Below the pieces are notes generated by a model, which ran no database searches, was not told where the DNA came from, and saw only the letters and a program-made list of their open reading frames with translations. A DNA stretch of 64,000 nucleotides from Tridacna crocea (lineage: Eukaryota; Mollusca; Bivalvia; Cardiida; Cardiidae): contig OX031057.1 in NCBI GenBank assembly GCA_943736015.1, positions 36,108,501-36,172,500 on the forward strand, read 5' to 3'. The translations under genes and the position numbers were made by a program. Positions 48,294 through 61,135 of this stretch are shown here, in pieces. Each line of letters opens with the position of its first letter. Positions within the stretch are counted from its first letter, which is position 1.

Positions 48294-48522
48294 TTAACCC
48301 TTTACTCCACAGATACTCATTTCTACACATTGCTTGTAGAAGCCTTTGGAAAACATCGTGGCAAAAGGTGAAATTGCTCGTGACGAGCAATTTCACCTTT
48401 TGTCACAATGATTTCTATGCTATCAAAAGGTGTCATATACACATAAGAAATGGCTTCATCCTTGCTGTTATTTAGGGTCAATTAGAGATACCATAGAAAT
48501 GCCTCATGGGATAAAGAGTTAA
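48294..48522 (+). mobile_element. Family 1b MITE
   Basis: Full-length, TTAA ends, hairpin tip TGCTCGTGACGAGCA. Confidence 0.92.
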
Positions 48523-48578
48523 GGGGCTAGTTAAGAAGCCCCGATCCGGAGATTAAACGATCGGGGATTAAACACCAT

Positions 48579-48792
48579 TTAACTCATTACCAAACGACAA
48601 TATTTTAGACTGGTCCAAATTTAAAGCATTTGCAGACGACAAAATAAAAATGACTGAAAATTTGAAATTTGTTTCGTGAAGGGTAGAAAACATTGTGGGA
48701 AAAGGAGAAAATGCTGGTTACCAGCATTTTCTCCTTTTCCCACCATGTTTTCTAAAGCCTCTTCCTTCAGGGATTGTTTGGGAAAGGGTTAA
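48579..48792 (-). mobile_element. Family 1 MITE
   Basis: TTAA ends; a small deletion in the right arm, hairpin complete. Confidence 0.92.
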
Positions 48793-50675
48793 ACACCATT
48801 AAACACATTGAAACTGATTGTCCAGCGTTTTATCACTGCACTACCTGTCAACCCTTAATCAGTAATACAACATACCGAAAAAGCAATATAATTAACAATC
48901 AAAGATAATAGTGAAGCCTAAGACTAGAACGAAAGCTAGTCTAAGACAGTATTTTATTCTAAATATTGTTCTGACTGTGCATAGTATTCATTGTCTACTG
49001 AAACGACATTACATAACGCTTGTGTTCACCTTACTCTGCGACAAGACGCAAACTACATAAAATCAAAGCGTTGAGAACGCTGAAATGGTATTTGTCAAAG
49101 AAGCCTTTGTGTGGAATTAATAACTTGAAAGAAAAAGAGAAATATTATTCAAATATTGGCTTGAATGAAAGTCAACCTACTAAGCAAATGGATGCTTTTT
49201 TTATTTGGTTGAAGGGAGAGTACTCATGGCAATGTTAGGATTATTTGTGTATTGGTGGTCTCTCTTTGGTCATTAGGAGGTATCAGGAGCAACGTCCTTT
49301 GGCAGTAGGTAGCATGATGCATGATGGGTAGAGATAGAAATCATGTGAATATATCGAATAAAGTTAAGTTTGTACCTGAAAACTATGATTTTGAAATATC
49401 TGTGGTCGTTAACACTTATTTTCTAACATTACAATAAATTATTTCGATCTATAGATATGAATGCCAAATCAAATGGAGAAGACCTCCGCCAGCGCTTTGA
49501 CAAGAGGAAGTGTCAAGTTGAAGGGAGGTAATTTCTCAACCAAGAAGAGTTGACACTTGAAAATTGCGTCTTGCAAATTTTCAATATATGATCAGTATAT
49601 GTGCAAAATTTCAATATAGTTGAAGGAAAACTGTAGGAGGAGTTCGCGACACAAAATTACTAGTATTTTGTACACAGACGGACACACGGACGGACGGTCG
49701 GTCGGACACACGGACAGACAGGCTTCCAGTATAACCCCGAAAACATTTGTTTTGTTATAATAACAAAATAGTATTTCCACGATAGATGCCTCACCCACTG
49801 TATTTTAACATGCCATTTCCAATTACATATCTGGGCGCAATCGAAAAATTCGCCTGCCGAAGAAAAATTGAATTTAATTGGGTTTATTTCCTTCGGCTTT
49901 GCAAGAAATACGATACATGGTCTTCCAAAATTCAAAATTGAACTCATAGTAAAATTGTCTTCGACAAATACCACAAAAAAAACATGTTGGGTGCTATCAG
50001 CTCCCTTTAAGAGAACCTCCATTTGAAACTAGAACTAGCTTAATGTACAAGTTTGCTTTGAAAAAGCAGTGCATAATGTTAAAAGGTATAACTTTATCAT
50101 GACGACTCTACAGTGCGGAAGATACTATCTTGCGCAAGCTTTACTGGCTGTCGGAAGAGGTTATCACGTTTCAAAAATTTACGCAAATGATAAATAATTT
50201 TTTTACGGAAATGAAACTTTTTTTCGTTTAGCAAACGAAAGGAAAAAATCTGCCAACGATACACCGTTTTCTGCAAATGAAACTATCAGAGGTGATTTAT
50301 ATGTGTGACCTAAATATCTTAACTATATCGCTGCTAAGAGCGATTCATTGACCTGTTGCGGACAGTGTAGATCAAGATCAGACTGCACATACGCCCCCCC
50401 CCTTTGTGAACATCAAATCTTGACTTACCCTTAACACGAATGTTAAAGGAATTCTGACAGCAACTCCAGGGGAACTCTATAGAGGTGAGTGCCTTTCCCG
50501 ACTTTTCCACAAAACATAGTTTGGGCTCTAGGGTACTTTAACTTACTTGACAACTTGATGAATGGGAAACAAATCATCATTGCCCTATTTCCAGCTAATA
50601 TACGAGACATTACCCGCTGTGTTTACAGTAGAGAGGAGTAGTTTCTGTGACAAGGATACGAAAAGTTACAAAGCT
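48793..50675. other. Intergenic stretch, no gene seen
   Basis: Contains a repeat-like segment (49480-49760) ending in GGACGGACGG-type steps on the plus strand, typical of interspersed repeat tails. No splice-consistent coding series was found. Confidence 0.5.
50330..50400 (+). mobile_element. Family 2 half element
   Basis: Stops at the hairpin tip, directly followed by a run of C. The right arm is missing. Confidence 0.65.
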
Positions 50676-51273
50676 TAAACTCTGTACCATACAACAATAT
50701 GTTAGACCTTTCCAAATTCAAAACATTTGCAGACAACATATTAAATGATACTCAATACATAAAATTAGCATTTTAAAGGGTAGAAAACAATGTGGGAAAA
50801 GCAGAAAATGCTGGTAAATAACATTTTCTTCTTTTCTTCCAATGTTTTTCTAAAGCCTTCTTCTGCAGGGTCGGTAAAAGTCGAGATCGTGTGATAAAGG
50901 ATTGAATCACGTCAGACAGCTGCTGACATATTAAATGATATTCAAAACACAAAATCAACCTTTCAAAGGAACAAAACATTGTGGGAAGAGGAGAAAATGC
51001 TGGTAACCATCATTTTCTTCTTTTCCCACAATGTTTTCAAAATCCTTCAGCAGTGTCGGTGCAAGTCGGAATCATGTGGTAAAAGATTAAACCATGTTAG
51101 ACAGTAGCTGACATTAAATTTTATTCAAAACACAAAATTAGCCTTTCAAAGGTAGAAAACATTGTAGGATAGGAAGAAAATGCTGGTAACCACCATTTTC
51201 TTCTTTTACCACAATGTTTTCAAAAGCCTTCTTCCACAGGGTTAATAAAAGTCGAGATCGTGTGGTAAAGGGT
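50676..51273 (-). mobile_element. Three degenerate family 1 MITEs in tandem
   Basis: Three hairpin modules (near 50800, 50995 and 51180) with related arms (CAGCTGCTGACATTAAAT-like joints). They look like a local tandem amplification of one decayed element. Confidence 0.75.
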
Positions 51274-51467
51274 TAAATCACTCCAGACAGGTGCTGGGCG
51301 CCTGGTTTTATTTGTCATTTAGCTGGTATGCGAACGGTAAATCCTTCAAGAACCTATCAGAATTTTTCCTGTTTGGCAGATAGCGTAGATGAAGATCAGA
51401 CATTCTTCAAAGCTGTCTTTTTAAAATGTGCCGAGGGAGTTTGGTTGATTAAGTGATTAGTTGTTGT

Positions 51468-51698
51468 TTAACTCTTTACCACACGACAAAATTTTAGACT
51501 GGTTCAAATTGAAAGCATTTGCAGACGACAAAATAAAAGTGACTGAAAAATTAAAATTTGTTCTGGGAAGGGTAGAAAAAACACTGTGGGAAAAGGAGAA
51601 AATGCTGGTTACCAGCATTTTCTCCTTTTCCTACAGGGTTTTCAAAAGGCTTCTTTCTCAGGGGCGTCGAAAGTAGGGATTGTGTGGTAATGGGTTAA
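51468..51698 (-). mobile_element. Family 1 MITE
   Basis: Full-length, TTAA ends, hairpin with two mismatches in the right arm. Confidence 0.92.
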
Positions 51699-52129
51699 TA
51701 CCGCCTTTAAAATGATATAGGTTGCATGATGGTGACAGCTTTCCTAGTATTCGTCTATTTTCCGTGTTTCACCAGTACTGGGACGAGGATTTGAAGAGAC
51801 TTGTAGAAGAGAATTCCCAGCAAAACTTGAAGCCAGTTCTTTGTGCGAGAATTAATCCAAGGCCTGTATTGACCAACCATTCTCAAACGATTATTATCCT
51901 AGTTTCCTGGTATTCTAAATAACAAATTGGCACATTGTCCGATTTATTAAACCAGATGGTTTGGTCTTCCAGAATTGTGGGACGTTCTGTACCTAGATTA
52001 AGACAAAGAATGCATTTTAGACCGATCGGTTAACATGAGCATGGGTCAGCTGGATCACCAGTCCTACACCTAGACTACTGACCATTGTGGGACCGGAACC
52101 GGAAGGTAGCCACAGGTAAACATCAATTG

Positions 52130-52480
52130 ATATTATCTCCCGCTAGATGGCAGTCTATAAATACTCATCTATCTAATTTGGGCATCCTGGGTACAGAGCC
52201 GAACCACTTTCCTACGCGACAACCGTTACTTTGAATTTCAAACTAAAATAAACGTTTACTCAATAAAACTCTACCTAGTGCAATTCACTCAGCTATGATC
52301 AGCAGTCCAGAGAAATCTGGAGTTAAAGCAGGTCTCATTTCTCCTCAAACGTGTTGATAAAAGCTATTTTATACATTACTACTTTATGGAGCGTAATATT
52401 ACTCTCAGCCCGCTTTTGGGGCTAGTGATGTGTCATATCAGACAGTCGAATCTTCGAAGAATATGACATGCGCAGACAAC
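52130..52480 (+). repeat. Dispersed ~370-bp repeat, copy 2
   Basis: Same element as at 3276-3640 and in the same orientation, differing by scattered substitutions and a diverged right end. Confidence 0.85.
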
Positions 52481-52596
52481 GCATCAATTGATAAAATAAT
52501 GAATTCTTTACTGGAGGAGGAAAGTTTACACATGTCCAAATTTACAGTATTTGCAGTTATCAAACTAATTTTGGCTTATACTGTAGGATATGCTTT

Positions 52597-52831
52597 TTAA
52601 GCCTTTACCAAACAATCCCTGTTTTTTTTACGAGCCAGAGGAAGAGACCTTCTGAAAACATTGTGGGAAAAGGAGAAAATGCTGGTAACCAGCATTTTCT
52701 CCTTTTTCCACTATGTTTTCTACCCTGCGTTGAAAACAATTTAATTTTTGAAAAAAAAAAAGAAACTATCGTCGTCTGCAAGTGCTTTCAATTTTGACCT
52801 GTCTGAAATTTTGTCGTTTGGTAAAGAGTTT
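52597..52831 (+). mobile_element. Family 1 MITE
   Basis: Left TTAA present, right end GAGTTTAC. Poly(A) insertion in the right arm. Confidence 0.88.
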
Positions 52832-52888
52832 ACCCTTAACCTGCTTAATAACGGTAAGAGAACTAAAACCTTCAAGCCCACAGACTAA

Positions 52889-53085
52889 ATTAACCCTTTC
52901 CCGAACAATCCCTGGTTTTTACGGGTCAGGAATAGAAAACATTGCAACCAGCATTTTCTCCTTTTCCCACAATGTTTTCTACCCTATCATACAGAAAAAT
53001 CTTCTTTTAGCCACAGTTAATTTGTCATCTGCAAAATGCTTTCAGTTTGGTCTGATCCAAAATTTGCCGTTTGGGAAATGGTTAA
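52889..53085 (+). mobile_element. Family 1 MITE lacking the left hairpin arm
   Basis: TTAA ends and both arms present, but about 30 bases of the left half of the palindrome are deleted, leaving a single right arm. Confidence 0.88.
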
Positions 53086-53109
53086 TACCAAATTTTGCTA
53101 TTTCAAAGA

Positions 53110-53253
53110 AAACTTTAGAAAGATAAATATCTCTTTATCGGGCAGTGAAAATGCAAAAACAGACTACACGTTCTGATTCTGCAGTCTGATCTTGATATAC
53201 CGGTACACTGTCCGCAAAAGGTCATAGAGTCCCGCTTGGCAGCATAAGTGTTA
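53110..53253 (-). mobile_element. Family 2 element
   Basis: Loose hairpin at 53135-53210, right end GCTTGGCAGCATAAGTGTTA. Confidence 0.7.
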
Positions 53254-53689
53254 CAAGGCGGTATCAGTGTGCTGCCTAAGACGATTTTGTCCTTTTCCCT
53301 CAGTGTTTTTTAGAAGGCTTCTTGGTGAGGGACATTTACATTTGGACTAGTTTTGCATAAGCTTAAATCGATCACAACAATATTGCGAAAAAAAAATGAG
53401 AATAATTGATAGTTTGATGGGTACCTACAATTGTGAGGAAATGTTTTTTTCAAGAAATTCTCGATTGTGCTTGTTTGCGTTTTTTTTTTAATTTTCGTGC
53501 AAAATGTGTGCATCACTTATCAATTTGGCAGATGCGATAAGCCATGCACGTCAGAACAACGGTATGTTGTGCATTACGCGTGATGGTTCAGATAATTAGA
53601 GAAATTGGAGAAATGGAGATATGCTTTAGAAACACGTTACTCTTGCCAAAATAATTACTTGTATAAGCTTTATCAGTGCACTGTTTGAC

Positions 53690-53900
53690 GTCTGTCTGTC
53701 TGCCCGTCCGTCCGTCCATCTGTCCGTCCGTCCGTCTGTCTGTCTGTCTGTCTGTCTGTCCTTTCATCCCTCCGTCGCTACGTTTGTGTGTAGGTCTGTC
53801 TATCTGTCTACCTGTCTGTCGGTCTATTTGATCATATTTCCTTTTTTCTCCCTCTCTTTCTCTCTCTGTCTCTCTCTCTGTCCCATCCTTCTCTCTTTTC
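53690..53900. repeat. Compound TCCG/TCTG/TCTC microsatellite
   Basis: CCGT and CTGT tetramer runs followed by a C/T-rich tract of CTCT type. No gene features. Confidence 0.9.
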
Positions 53901-54124
53901 TTTATTTTGCGTTTGTCTCTCCTTGTCTTTTTCTTGCAAAATTGGGCAAAATATAAGGTAGGAAATTACCGACACACACAATCATATCAATCAACTCATA
54001 GAATCACCTGTGCAGTCACAGTTTTTGGCCCTGCTCCCAAACACTGCACTGAATCGTTTAACCTCCCACAGTACATGCTATTTTTAGACAGACAATTTCT
54101 ATTACATATGTATCAAGAACTATT

Positions 54125-54334
54125 TCAGCTGTTTACAAAACGACAAAATTTTAGACTTGTCCAAATTGAAAGCATTGGTAGACGACAAAACAAACGTAAC
54201 TCAAAATTTGAAAATTGTTTCTAGTAGGATAAAAACATTGTGGGAAAAGGAGAAAATGCTGGTAGCCAGCATTTTCTCCTTTTCTCACAAATCAAAGGGC
54301 GGTAACAACCATGGAACGTTTGGTTATGGGTTAA
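54125..54334 (-). mobile_element. Family 1 MITE
   Basis: Hairpin complete, shortened right arm. A second, looser hairpin with TGCTTGTCACAAGTA tip follows at 54370-54430. Confidence 0.85.
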
Positions 54335-54434
54335 GGAAAAAGGTATTTACTTTTGGATATTGGCAAGCAATTTTTAGAAAAAGGTGAAATTGCTTGTCAC
54401 AAGTAATTTCTCCTTTTCCAAAAATATTGCAAGA

Positions 54435-55110
54435 CCTGTTTAGTACAAAGGCTAAAGATGAAGAAGTAGGTCCTCTACTGTAATGGGAAAAATTGGTCCA
54501 GTTCGATCTAAAAGATACTTGTTTCACAAGTTTAGTTTTATGTCTATATTTCTACTCTTTTCTTTCCTATTTTCGACAGTTTCATGAACTTTCGTCATAC
54601 AAAAATTCATGGTTCGAAACCACACGAATGTATCACATTATTATAATATGTAATTTATATTTTGAGCTTCTTTTTCGGTGTATACTGTTGGCTTCTTTTG
54701 TTTTTTAAGTTATGTGGTTTTCAAAATGGGAGATTATAGCTTTAAAACAAAAATGAATAGATCTAAGAGAAAAAGAAAATTGTAGTTTTTAGAGTTATTT
54801 TGACTTCTATTCAATCATTGGGATCCATTCAATTGTGTTTGAAATACCAACATGTGTTAAAAAGTGGATGTAAAAACCTGTCATTCTAAAAATTCATCTC
54901 TATTTCGTTTTTATTGAACGAGGGATACAATCTGAAATATTTATGTACAAGTATGAGTACTCTGTCACATGTATTATGGGCCAGCGACCTTTATTTACCA
55001 ATACATTATTATTATTATTATTATTATAGATGGAGGCATACTATAGCACATTTTTTTTTCAAAACCATTAACCTGTTGAATAAATGAAATAGAACTTAAC
55101 AGCCCATGAT
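54435..55110. other. Intergenic stretch, no gene seen
   Basis: AT-rich, with a short TTA repeat near 55008-55025. Nothing coding recognised. Confidence 0.5.
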
Positions 55111-55270
55111 ACAAACTCACGTTTTGCTAATTCAAAGGTATTTTCTGAGGACGATAAGTCCTTATCGGACAGAGTCTATCCAAGATCAGACAGCACCTTC
55201 TGTGCAGTCTGATCTTGATCTATGCTGTCCATAAAAGGCCAGTGAGTCGCGCCCAGTAGCTAAAGAGTTA
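55110..55270 (-). mobile_element. Family 2 element
   Basis: Complete hairpin near 55200 and a right end GTAGCTAAAGAGTTAA. Confidence 0.8.
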
Positions 55271-55949
55271 ATATTGGAGAGGATCTTACAAGCAAATATT
55301 CAGTGAATGATACACCTGTAAAAATAGCCTACACTTGCTATGGACGCGCTGAAGCTAGGAGTAGTTGCTATGCTCAAAATGCGGTAAGCGTGTACAGGTA
55401 CCTCCGATTTAGGAATGTACATTACAACAGGTTTTCCAGGAAATCATTTTCCAAGTAACTTATTCCAGTGCAATATTCCGTATGGCAATAATAAACCGTT
55501 CGGTGAATAGATCGCCATTGTCCCAAATCTGCATTCTGTATTAGGATACATTTCTTAGGAACCCCAAACTTCTGACGAATAACTTTTGTTTGCGGCGTTA
55601 GAACTGTTACGCACAGAAAATAGTAAATGAATTAATCTACTCCCTTATACTGCTATATACACTCCGGGAAACTGGCGTTGGTTTCCAGTGGGAGAGAGTG
55701 TAGATCAAAATCAGTCCTTATATTCTGATCTAAGTTGAAAAAGTGGTTGTTGTATATTGAATTTCTGAGGATTTTGGTTTTGATTATTTCCAAATCTGAA
55801 GGATAGTGCAGAATCAGTGACCAGACTCTGTCATTTGTGCAATCTGATCTTGACCTATACAATCTGAAATATTTCTGGAGATATATAACAGACTCAGGGA
55901 TAGGCTTTGATTATTGACATCAATCGAGAAATCAAAATCAAATATCTTT

Positions 55950-56155
55950 TGACCCTTTATCAAACAATCCCTGGTTTTTATGACCATTAGACAGAAGCCT
56001 TATGAAAACATTGTGAGAAAAGGAGAAAATGCTGGTAACCAGCATTTTCTCCTTTTCCCACAATGTTTTCAATATATGAGGTACATTTATATTGTCGTCT
56101 GCAAATACTTTTAATTCCGAAAAGTCTAAAATTTTGTCGTTTGGTATAGAGTTAA
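55950..56155 (+). mobile_element. Family 1 MITE
   Basis: Right TTAA present, left end GACCCTTTATC. Deletion in the right arm. Confidence 0.88.
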
Positions 56156-56517
56156 CTACGCCATTATATTCATGAAATTAAATGCGGAATTTCGTATTTT
56201 TTTTTTTCATGTTTATCATAACGAGTTATTTGATCAATAAAAGCTTTACGGCTCGTTACATCAGAAATAAAGGAAGAATTCTTGTCAAGCTATCAGATAA
56301 GTCTAAGATAATTTCGTCTTTCTCATCTTTTTACTTTTTCCAAGAACGGATTGATTCCAGTGCGAGAGGATTCATTTCTCACTGATCACCGGACATTGAT
56401 TCGATATTTAGTCGGTTTATTTCTAAAACCGAGCAACTGCAGCTTGTTTCAAGCTGTGGTTACGAGGTTTTTGAAGTGAACCGACTGTTTGCGTATACGG
56501 GAAAGTAACCAACGGCT

Positions 56518-56743
56518 TTGACCCTTAGCCCTGTACTCCATAGATACTCATTTCTAAGCATTGCTTGTAGGAGCCTTTGGAAAACATTGTGGCAAAAGGT
56601 GAAATTGCTCATGACGAGCAATTTCACCTTTTGTCATAATGTTTTCCATGCAATCAAAAGGTGTCATATACACATAAGAAACGGTTTCATCCGTGCTGTC
56701 AATCACAGATACTATAGAAATACCTCATGGGGTAAAGGGTTAA
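56518..56743 (+). mobile_element. Family 1b MITE
   Basis: Left end altered (GACCCTTAGCCCTGTACTCC), right TTAA intact, hairpin nearly complete. Confidence 0.9.
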
Positions 56744-56944
56744 CCAATTTTTCCCATGTTAGAGCGACCTTGCGGAAGAATCATATAAAGGCATTGTAGG
56801 TGAAGGAGAAAGTGTGAGTAACCAGCATTCTCTCCTTTTCACACGATATTTTATGCCGTATGCAAGACATAAACCATCATTTGACCCACGCTTGTTGCCT
56901 TCAAATACTTTTAATTCGGATTTCTCCAAATATTTGTAGGCTGA

Positions 56945-57170
56945 TTAACCCTTTACCACACAATGAAGACTTTTAACAACCTTAAGGAAAAAACCTTTTG
57001 AAAACACTGTGGGAAAAGGAGAAAATGCTGGTAACCAGCATTTTCTCCTTTTCCCACAGTGTTTTCTACCATATCAGGGTCAAGTTTTATTATTTGAGTC
57101 ACATTTAAATCGTCTGCAAATGCTGTCAGTTTGGCCAAGGTCAAAAGTTTGTCGTCTGGCAAAGAGTTAA
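56945..57170 (+). mobile_element. Family 1 MITE
   Basis: Full-length, TTAA ends, perfect hairpin. Confidence 0.93.
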
Positions 57171-57274
57171 GGGTTAGTTTTGGAATGTTGTAACATTTCG
57201 TTTTGTGTGTGCGTTTATCTGCTGATGAATTCTCGGATTCTTTGATTAATAGAACTGTTCACTTTTGGGTCCCT

Positions 57275-57420
57275 ATTTACAAACAATTCCTTCAGATCGC
57301 TCTTAGTCTTATTCCCCAGAATTTTGTAGATTTGAAAGTAACAGAACTTCTAACTGGCTAAACTGAAATGGTATGGCCAACCAGAAGTTGTGTTACTTTC
57401 AAATTTGGCAATGATCTTAA
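57275..57420. repeat. Inverted repeat, copy 2 (diverged)
   Basis: Shares GAAAGTAACAGAACTTCTAA and ACCAGAAGTTGTGTTACTTT pairing with the element at 32405. Confidence 0.65.
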
Positions 57421-57529
57421 CTATTACCCTGCTAAAAAGTTGAAACAAAAGTTTTAAGCAGATAGTTCAAATAAATTTTTTCTAAAGTTTATTTCATTTT
57501 TCTTTTTGTGGGGGCGGGGGTGGACGTGC

Positions 57530-57843
57530 TATTAACGAACAGTGTAGATGTGGTGTCCATGGTTGCGAGGTACAGCGTGGGTCTTGTAACCATAAGTTCC
57601 TGAGTTCGATACCCGGGAGCGGGTGTCAACTTCGGGAATTTTCATAAGCCTACACACTCGGTACGAGTACTGGTATAGACCCAGGGAAGCAGAATCGAGA
57701 GATAAGTATAAGTTTAAAGAACTATGTTTAAACAAACAGACTCAGTGTAGATGAAAGATCGGACTGCAGGTTCTGTGCAGTCTGATCTTGATCTACAATG
57801 TCCGCAATAGGTCAGTGAGTCGCACTTAGCAGCCTTAGGGTGA
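57530..57843 (-). mobile_element. Family 2 element interrupted by a SINE
   Basis: The hairpin GATCGGACTGCAGG/GTGCAGTCTGATC and the right end GCACTTAGCAGCCTTAGGGT follow the SINE at 57551-57742. Confidence 0.78.
57551..57742 (+). mobile_element. Second tRNA-derived SINE type, nested in a family 2 element
   Basis: Has a B-box-like GAGTTCGATACCC and an 11-bp target duplication, CAGTGTAGATG (57540-57550 and 57743-57753), made from the family 2 arm it interrupts. The body differs from the three-copy SINE. Confidence 0.75.
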
Positions 57844-57989
57844 AGTATGACAGTCAGTGGACTCAGTGCCATTTATACATTTATGCATTTATCTCTGACC
57901 GCATTGATATTTCCTTTTGTGAGATCCCAATTTCTGACTGACAAAACCAGTTTAGTTCATATTCTCAAATAGTTTGTTGTTATGAACTG

Positions 57990-58110
57990 TTTGTAATTAT
58001 GACTTTGTAATCGTGAACACCATCGGTAAAATTTTCACGAGTGGCGCAGCCACTCGTGGAAATATTACCGGTGATGTTCACTCGATGAAATAAACCACAA
58101 ATATCCTCTA
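57990..58110. repeat. Family 5 palindromic repeat
   Basis: CGTGAACACCATCGGTAAAA is paired with TTACCGGTGATGTTCACTCG around GAGTGGCGCAGCCACTC. Confidence 0.83.
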
Positions 58111-58464
58111 AATCTTTACACCTTTCAAACAGCAACATTTGGGTTTCTACTATCAATTCCAAAGTTTCATACTTTCTACTTCAGCAGGATAAGGTTTAAG
58201 CTCTGAGGCGAAGAAGGTGAATCTAAATACAAGACCAACGAAGTTCAAGGAAATCTTGTGGTTTTAAGTTTTCACTCTTTACCAAATGACAAATAGCTAG
58301 ACTCATTTAAAATCAGATGACAAATGTGGCTGGAATGCGAGGGCTAGTCTCTGAAAAAGCAAAAAACGTCTTGGAAAACACCAGCATTTTCTCCTTTTCC
58401 CACAACGTTTTCAAAAGCCTCTTCCCAAAGCGCCGTTAAAACTTGCAATCCTGATGTGAAGGGT

Positions 58465-58687
58465 TTAACCCTTTCCTAAACAATCCCTAGTTTCTACGGG
58501 TCTAGAATAGCAGCCTTTTGAAAACATTGTGGGAAAAGGAGAAAATGCTGGTAACCAGCATTTTCTCCCTCTCCCACAATGTTTTATACCCTATCATAGA
58601 CAGACATTATCTTTTCAGCAAGGGTTGAATTGTCATCTGCAAATGCTTTCAATTTGGTCTAAAAGTTTGTCGTTCGTAAAGGGTCAA
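58465..58687 (+). mobile_element. Family 1 MITE
   Basis: Left TTAA present, right end decayed (AAAGGGTCAA). A degenerate minus-oriented copy precedes it from about 58274. Confidence 0.9.
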
Positions 58688-59099
58688 AGACAAAACAGCT
58701 GCCTAAGTTTGGAAAAGGATAATAGCACGTAGATGTAAGTTGTCAACTTAAGGCATACTTTTGGCTCAAGATGGGCCTGTGTTTTGTGTGTAGACTGATC
58801 TTTATCTACAGTGTTTGCAGAGACAACTATGGTTGTGATTGACACTGTAAGGATTATCTTTTATTCATACAATTTCATTTTTAAATTACCATACGGAAAA
58901 TGAATATTTGAAACTCTGTTGGAAAAGGACAAAATGCTTTCAACTAGCATTTTTTGTATTTCCTATTTATTTAGCTCTTTTTTCAGTTTCATCGAAGTTT
59001 TGTTGTTTATCCATAATTATGAGCACCGTTTGCTTTCTGTCTGCAAATGCTTTAGAATAGGAAAGTTCTTTTTTTCTGTCTGGCAAAGGGTTTAAGTTG

Positions 59100-60225
59100 A
59101 CCTTGAACGTTCCAACATTATGTAGAGATAAAAGGATTTCGAAATATCTATAGTTAACATGAATTTTCTTCAAGTTTTTATATTTTCCATTTTATGTAAG
59201 TATTGTACTTCTTTCTTTCTTTCTTTCTTCAAGGCCTGAGTCGGAGTTTGTTGAGAATGGGGCATAGTGTTGATTAGTGAGGTTATAATGCATAATATGT
59301 ATGAGGCCTATTCTACCGTTTGTTTTCTGTGATGCATTTTCCGTAGACAAGAGAGGAAACGAGCTTTGTCTGCTCGTCAGTACTACATAATCCAAATGCC
59401 TTTACTATCTGTCTGACTGTCTCGCTCTCGCTCTCTCTGACTTTAAGAAAAGTTCGTTAATACGGGCATAGAGCTTGGAGGGACCAAAATCCGGAAAACA
59501 AATCAGACAAAAATAACTTTGGGCCTACATCCCACTTTTGGACTTTTCAGACTTCCCGATATAAGCCATTTTGTATCAATTACCTGGGCGGCGGGTGGGG
59601 AAGCATGATAGATATCAGAAGAATCTTTAGAATCTACACAATGCATTTAGTAAGACAAAAATGTATACGATAAGATCATAACAGATGCGAATAAACACAG
59701 ACTGGTTATTAATAAATGATGTAAGCCGCTCATCGCTTACAACAATGAAAGAATAGAAAAACAGCTGGATGTCTAGAGTGCCTTTTACTGCTTCAGTGTA
59801 CTTTTTTGGTCAGTGTAGATCACGATCAGAATGAAACGTGTAGATTACGATCAGAATGAATAGAATCTGCAGTGTATAACGCAGAAGTGTGAAATACAAT
59901 GTCCTAGTAATGTCAGGCCCCGAAAATTGGTCCTCTGTCTTGCTTGAAAATGTACCTTCCAAGATTTTTCGCCCTTTCAATGGGAAGTTAATATGTTTCT
60001 ATCAATTATATAACTTGTTATAAGAAGCCTATGTGGTGCAAAAAGAAAAACCATTTCACTCTGTTGTCGCCCAAGAGTATAATTTTTGACTCTTTTTTGA
60101 GGGGCGGTTGGTTAGACCAATTGCCGAGACTAGGGTTTTTTTTTCCTTTTTGTCAGGTATCCTATCATATGCCAGTGACCGTGAACCTAGATCAGGCTAT
60201 CCTACAGGTACGTAATGTTTATATT
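59100..60225. other. Intergenic stretch, no gene seen
   Basis: A TTTC microsatellite at 59208-59230 and a partial family 2 arm duplicated in tandem at 59812-59860. Otherwise unrecognised. Confidence 0.5.
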
Positions 60226-60227
60226 AT

Positions 60228-60483
60228 TACCCGTCACGCAAAAAAGGTCCTTGGAACTGCGAAAAATGTCAACCCTGGTCAGACTGCGCGAATCGCGCAG
60301 GCTGACCAGGGTTGACACTTTTCGCTTTAACGACATTTTCTGTATGAAAAGTGGTCATTGTACATTGTAATACACACATTTTTGAATTATCAACTTAAAC
60401 TGACCTGCACTATTGTTGATCTGTTTTAATCTAATTGATGTACAGAATTCCCAGATGGTCCCTTTTTCCGTGATGGGTCACAT
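60228..60483 (+). mobile_element. Family 3 hairpin MITE, copy 2
   Basis: Opposite orientation to copy 1 and sharing TCCTTGGAACTGCGAAAA and CCAGATGGTCCCT. The hairpin stem TGTCAACCCTGGTCAGACTG pairs over about 28 bases. Confidence 0.8.
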
Positions 60484-60689
60484 ATTTGTAAGTTTTCTAA
60501 ACTCAAAATACATTACCAAAAGACAAAATTGCAATCTCATCTAAATTGAAAGCGTTTGCAGATAACATGTATTTTTTTTTTTCAAACGATGGATCACGTG
60601 ACTTTTAAAACCTCCTTTCCCATATTCACCCCAACTCTAATACAAATTTTATCATTTTAGCTTCATTCTTCCTCTAGAAATTCACTCAA

Positions 60690-61135
60690 TATTGTGCCTC
60701 ATAACTCACAACTCTATTTATGATTTCTTACATGACACATGAATTTGGTAATATAAACACAGTGCAACGAAAGCGTGGTAAAATCTACGTTATTCTATTA
60801 AGAGTGACGTCATTCTATATAGAGTGACGTCATCCACGTCGTGAGTTATGAGGCGCAATGAATAAACCACTCGGACTATCATCCTCGTTGATTATTTATT
60901 GTGCCTCATTACTCACAACTGTGGTTCATTGAACGATAATCCACCATAGAAAAAAGATATAGAGGATAATCAACTGGTTATTTTTGATATGAAAAATATC
61001 TCACAAGGATGCGTTGTTAGGCGTTGAAAAAACGAGTACGCAGCACGAGTTTTTTTAACGCCTGACGATGCATCTGAGTGAGATATTTTTCATATAAAAA
61101 TAATCAGTTGATTATTCTATTTATTACATAGCTTA
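60690..61135. repeat. Nested palindromes with TGAGTTATGAGGC motif
   Basis: Contains several inverted pairs (GTGCCTCATAACTCACAACT with GTTATGAGGCGCAATGAAT; GATATGAAAAATATCTCAC with GTGAGATATTTTTCATAT). A related stretch is at 2990-3090. Confidence 0.75.
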
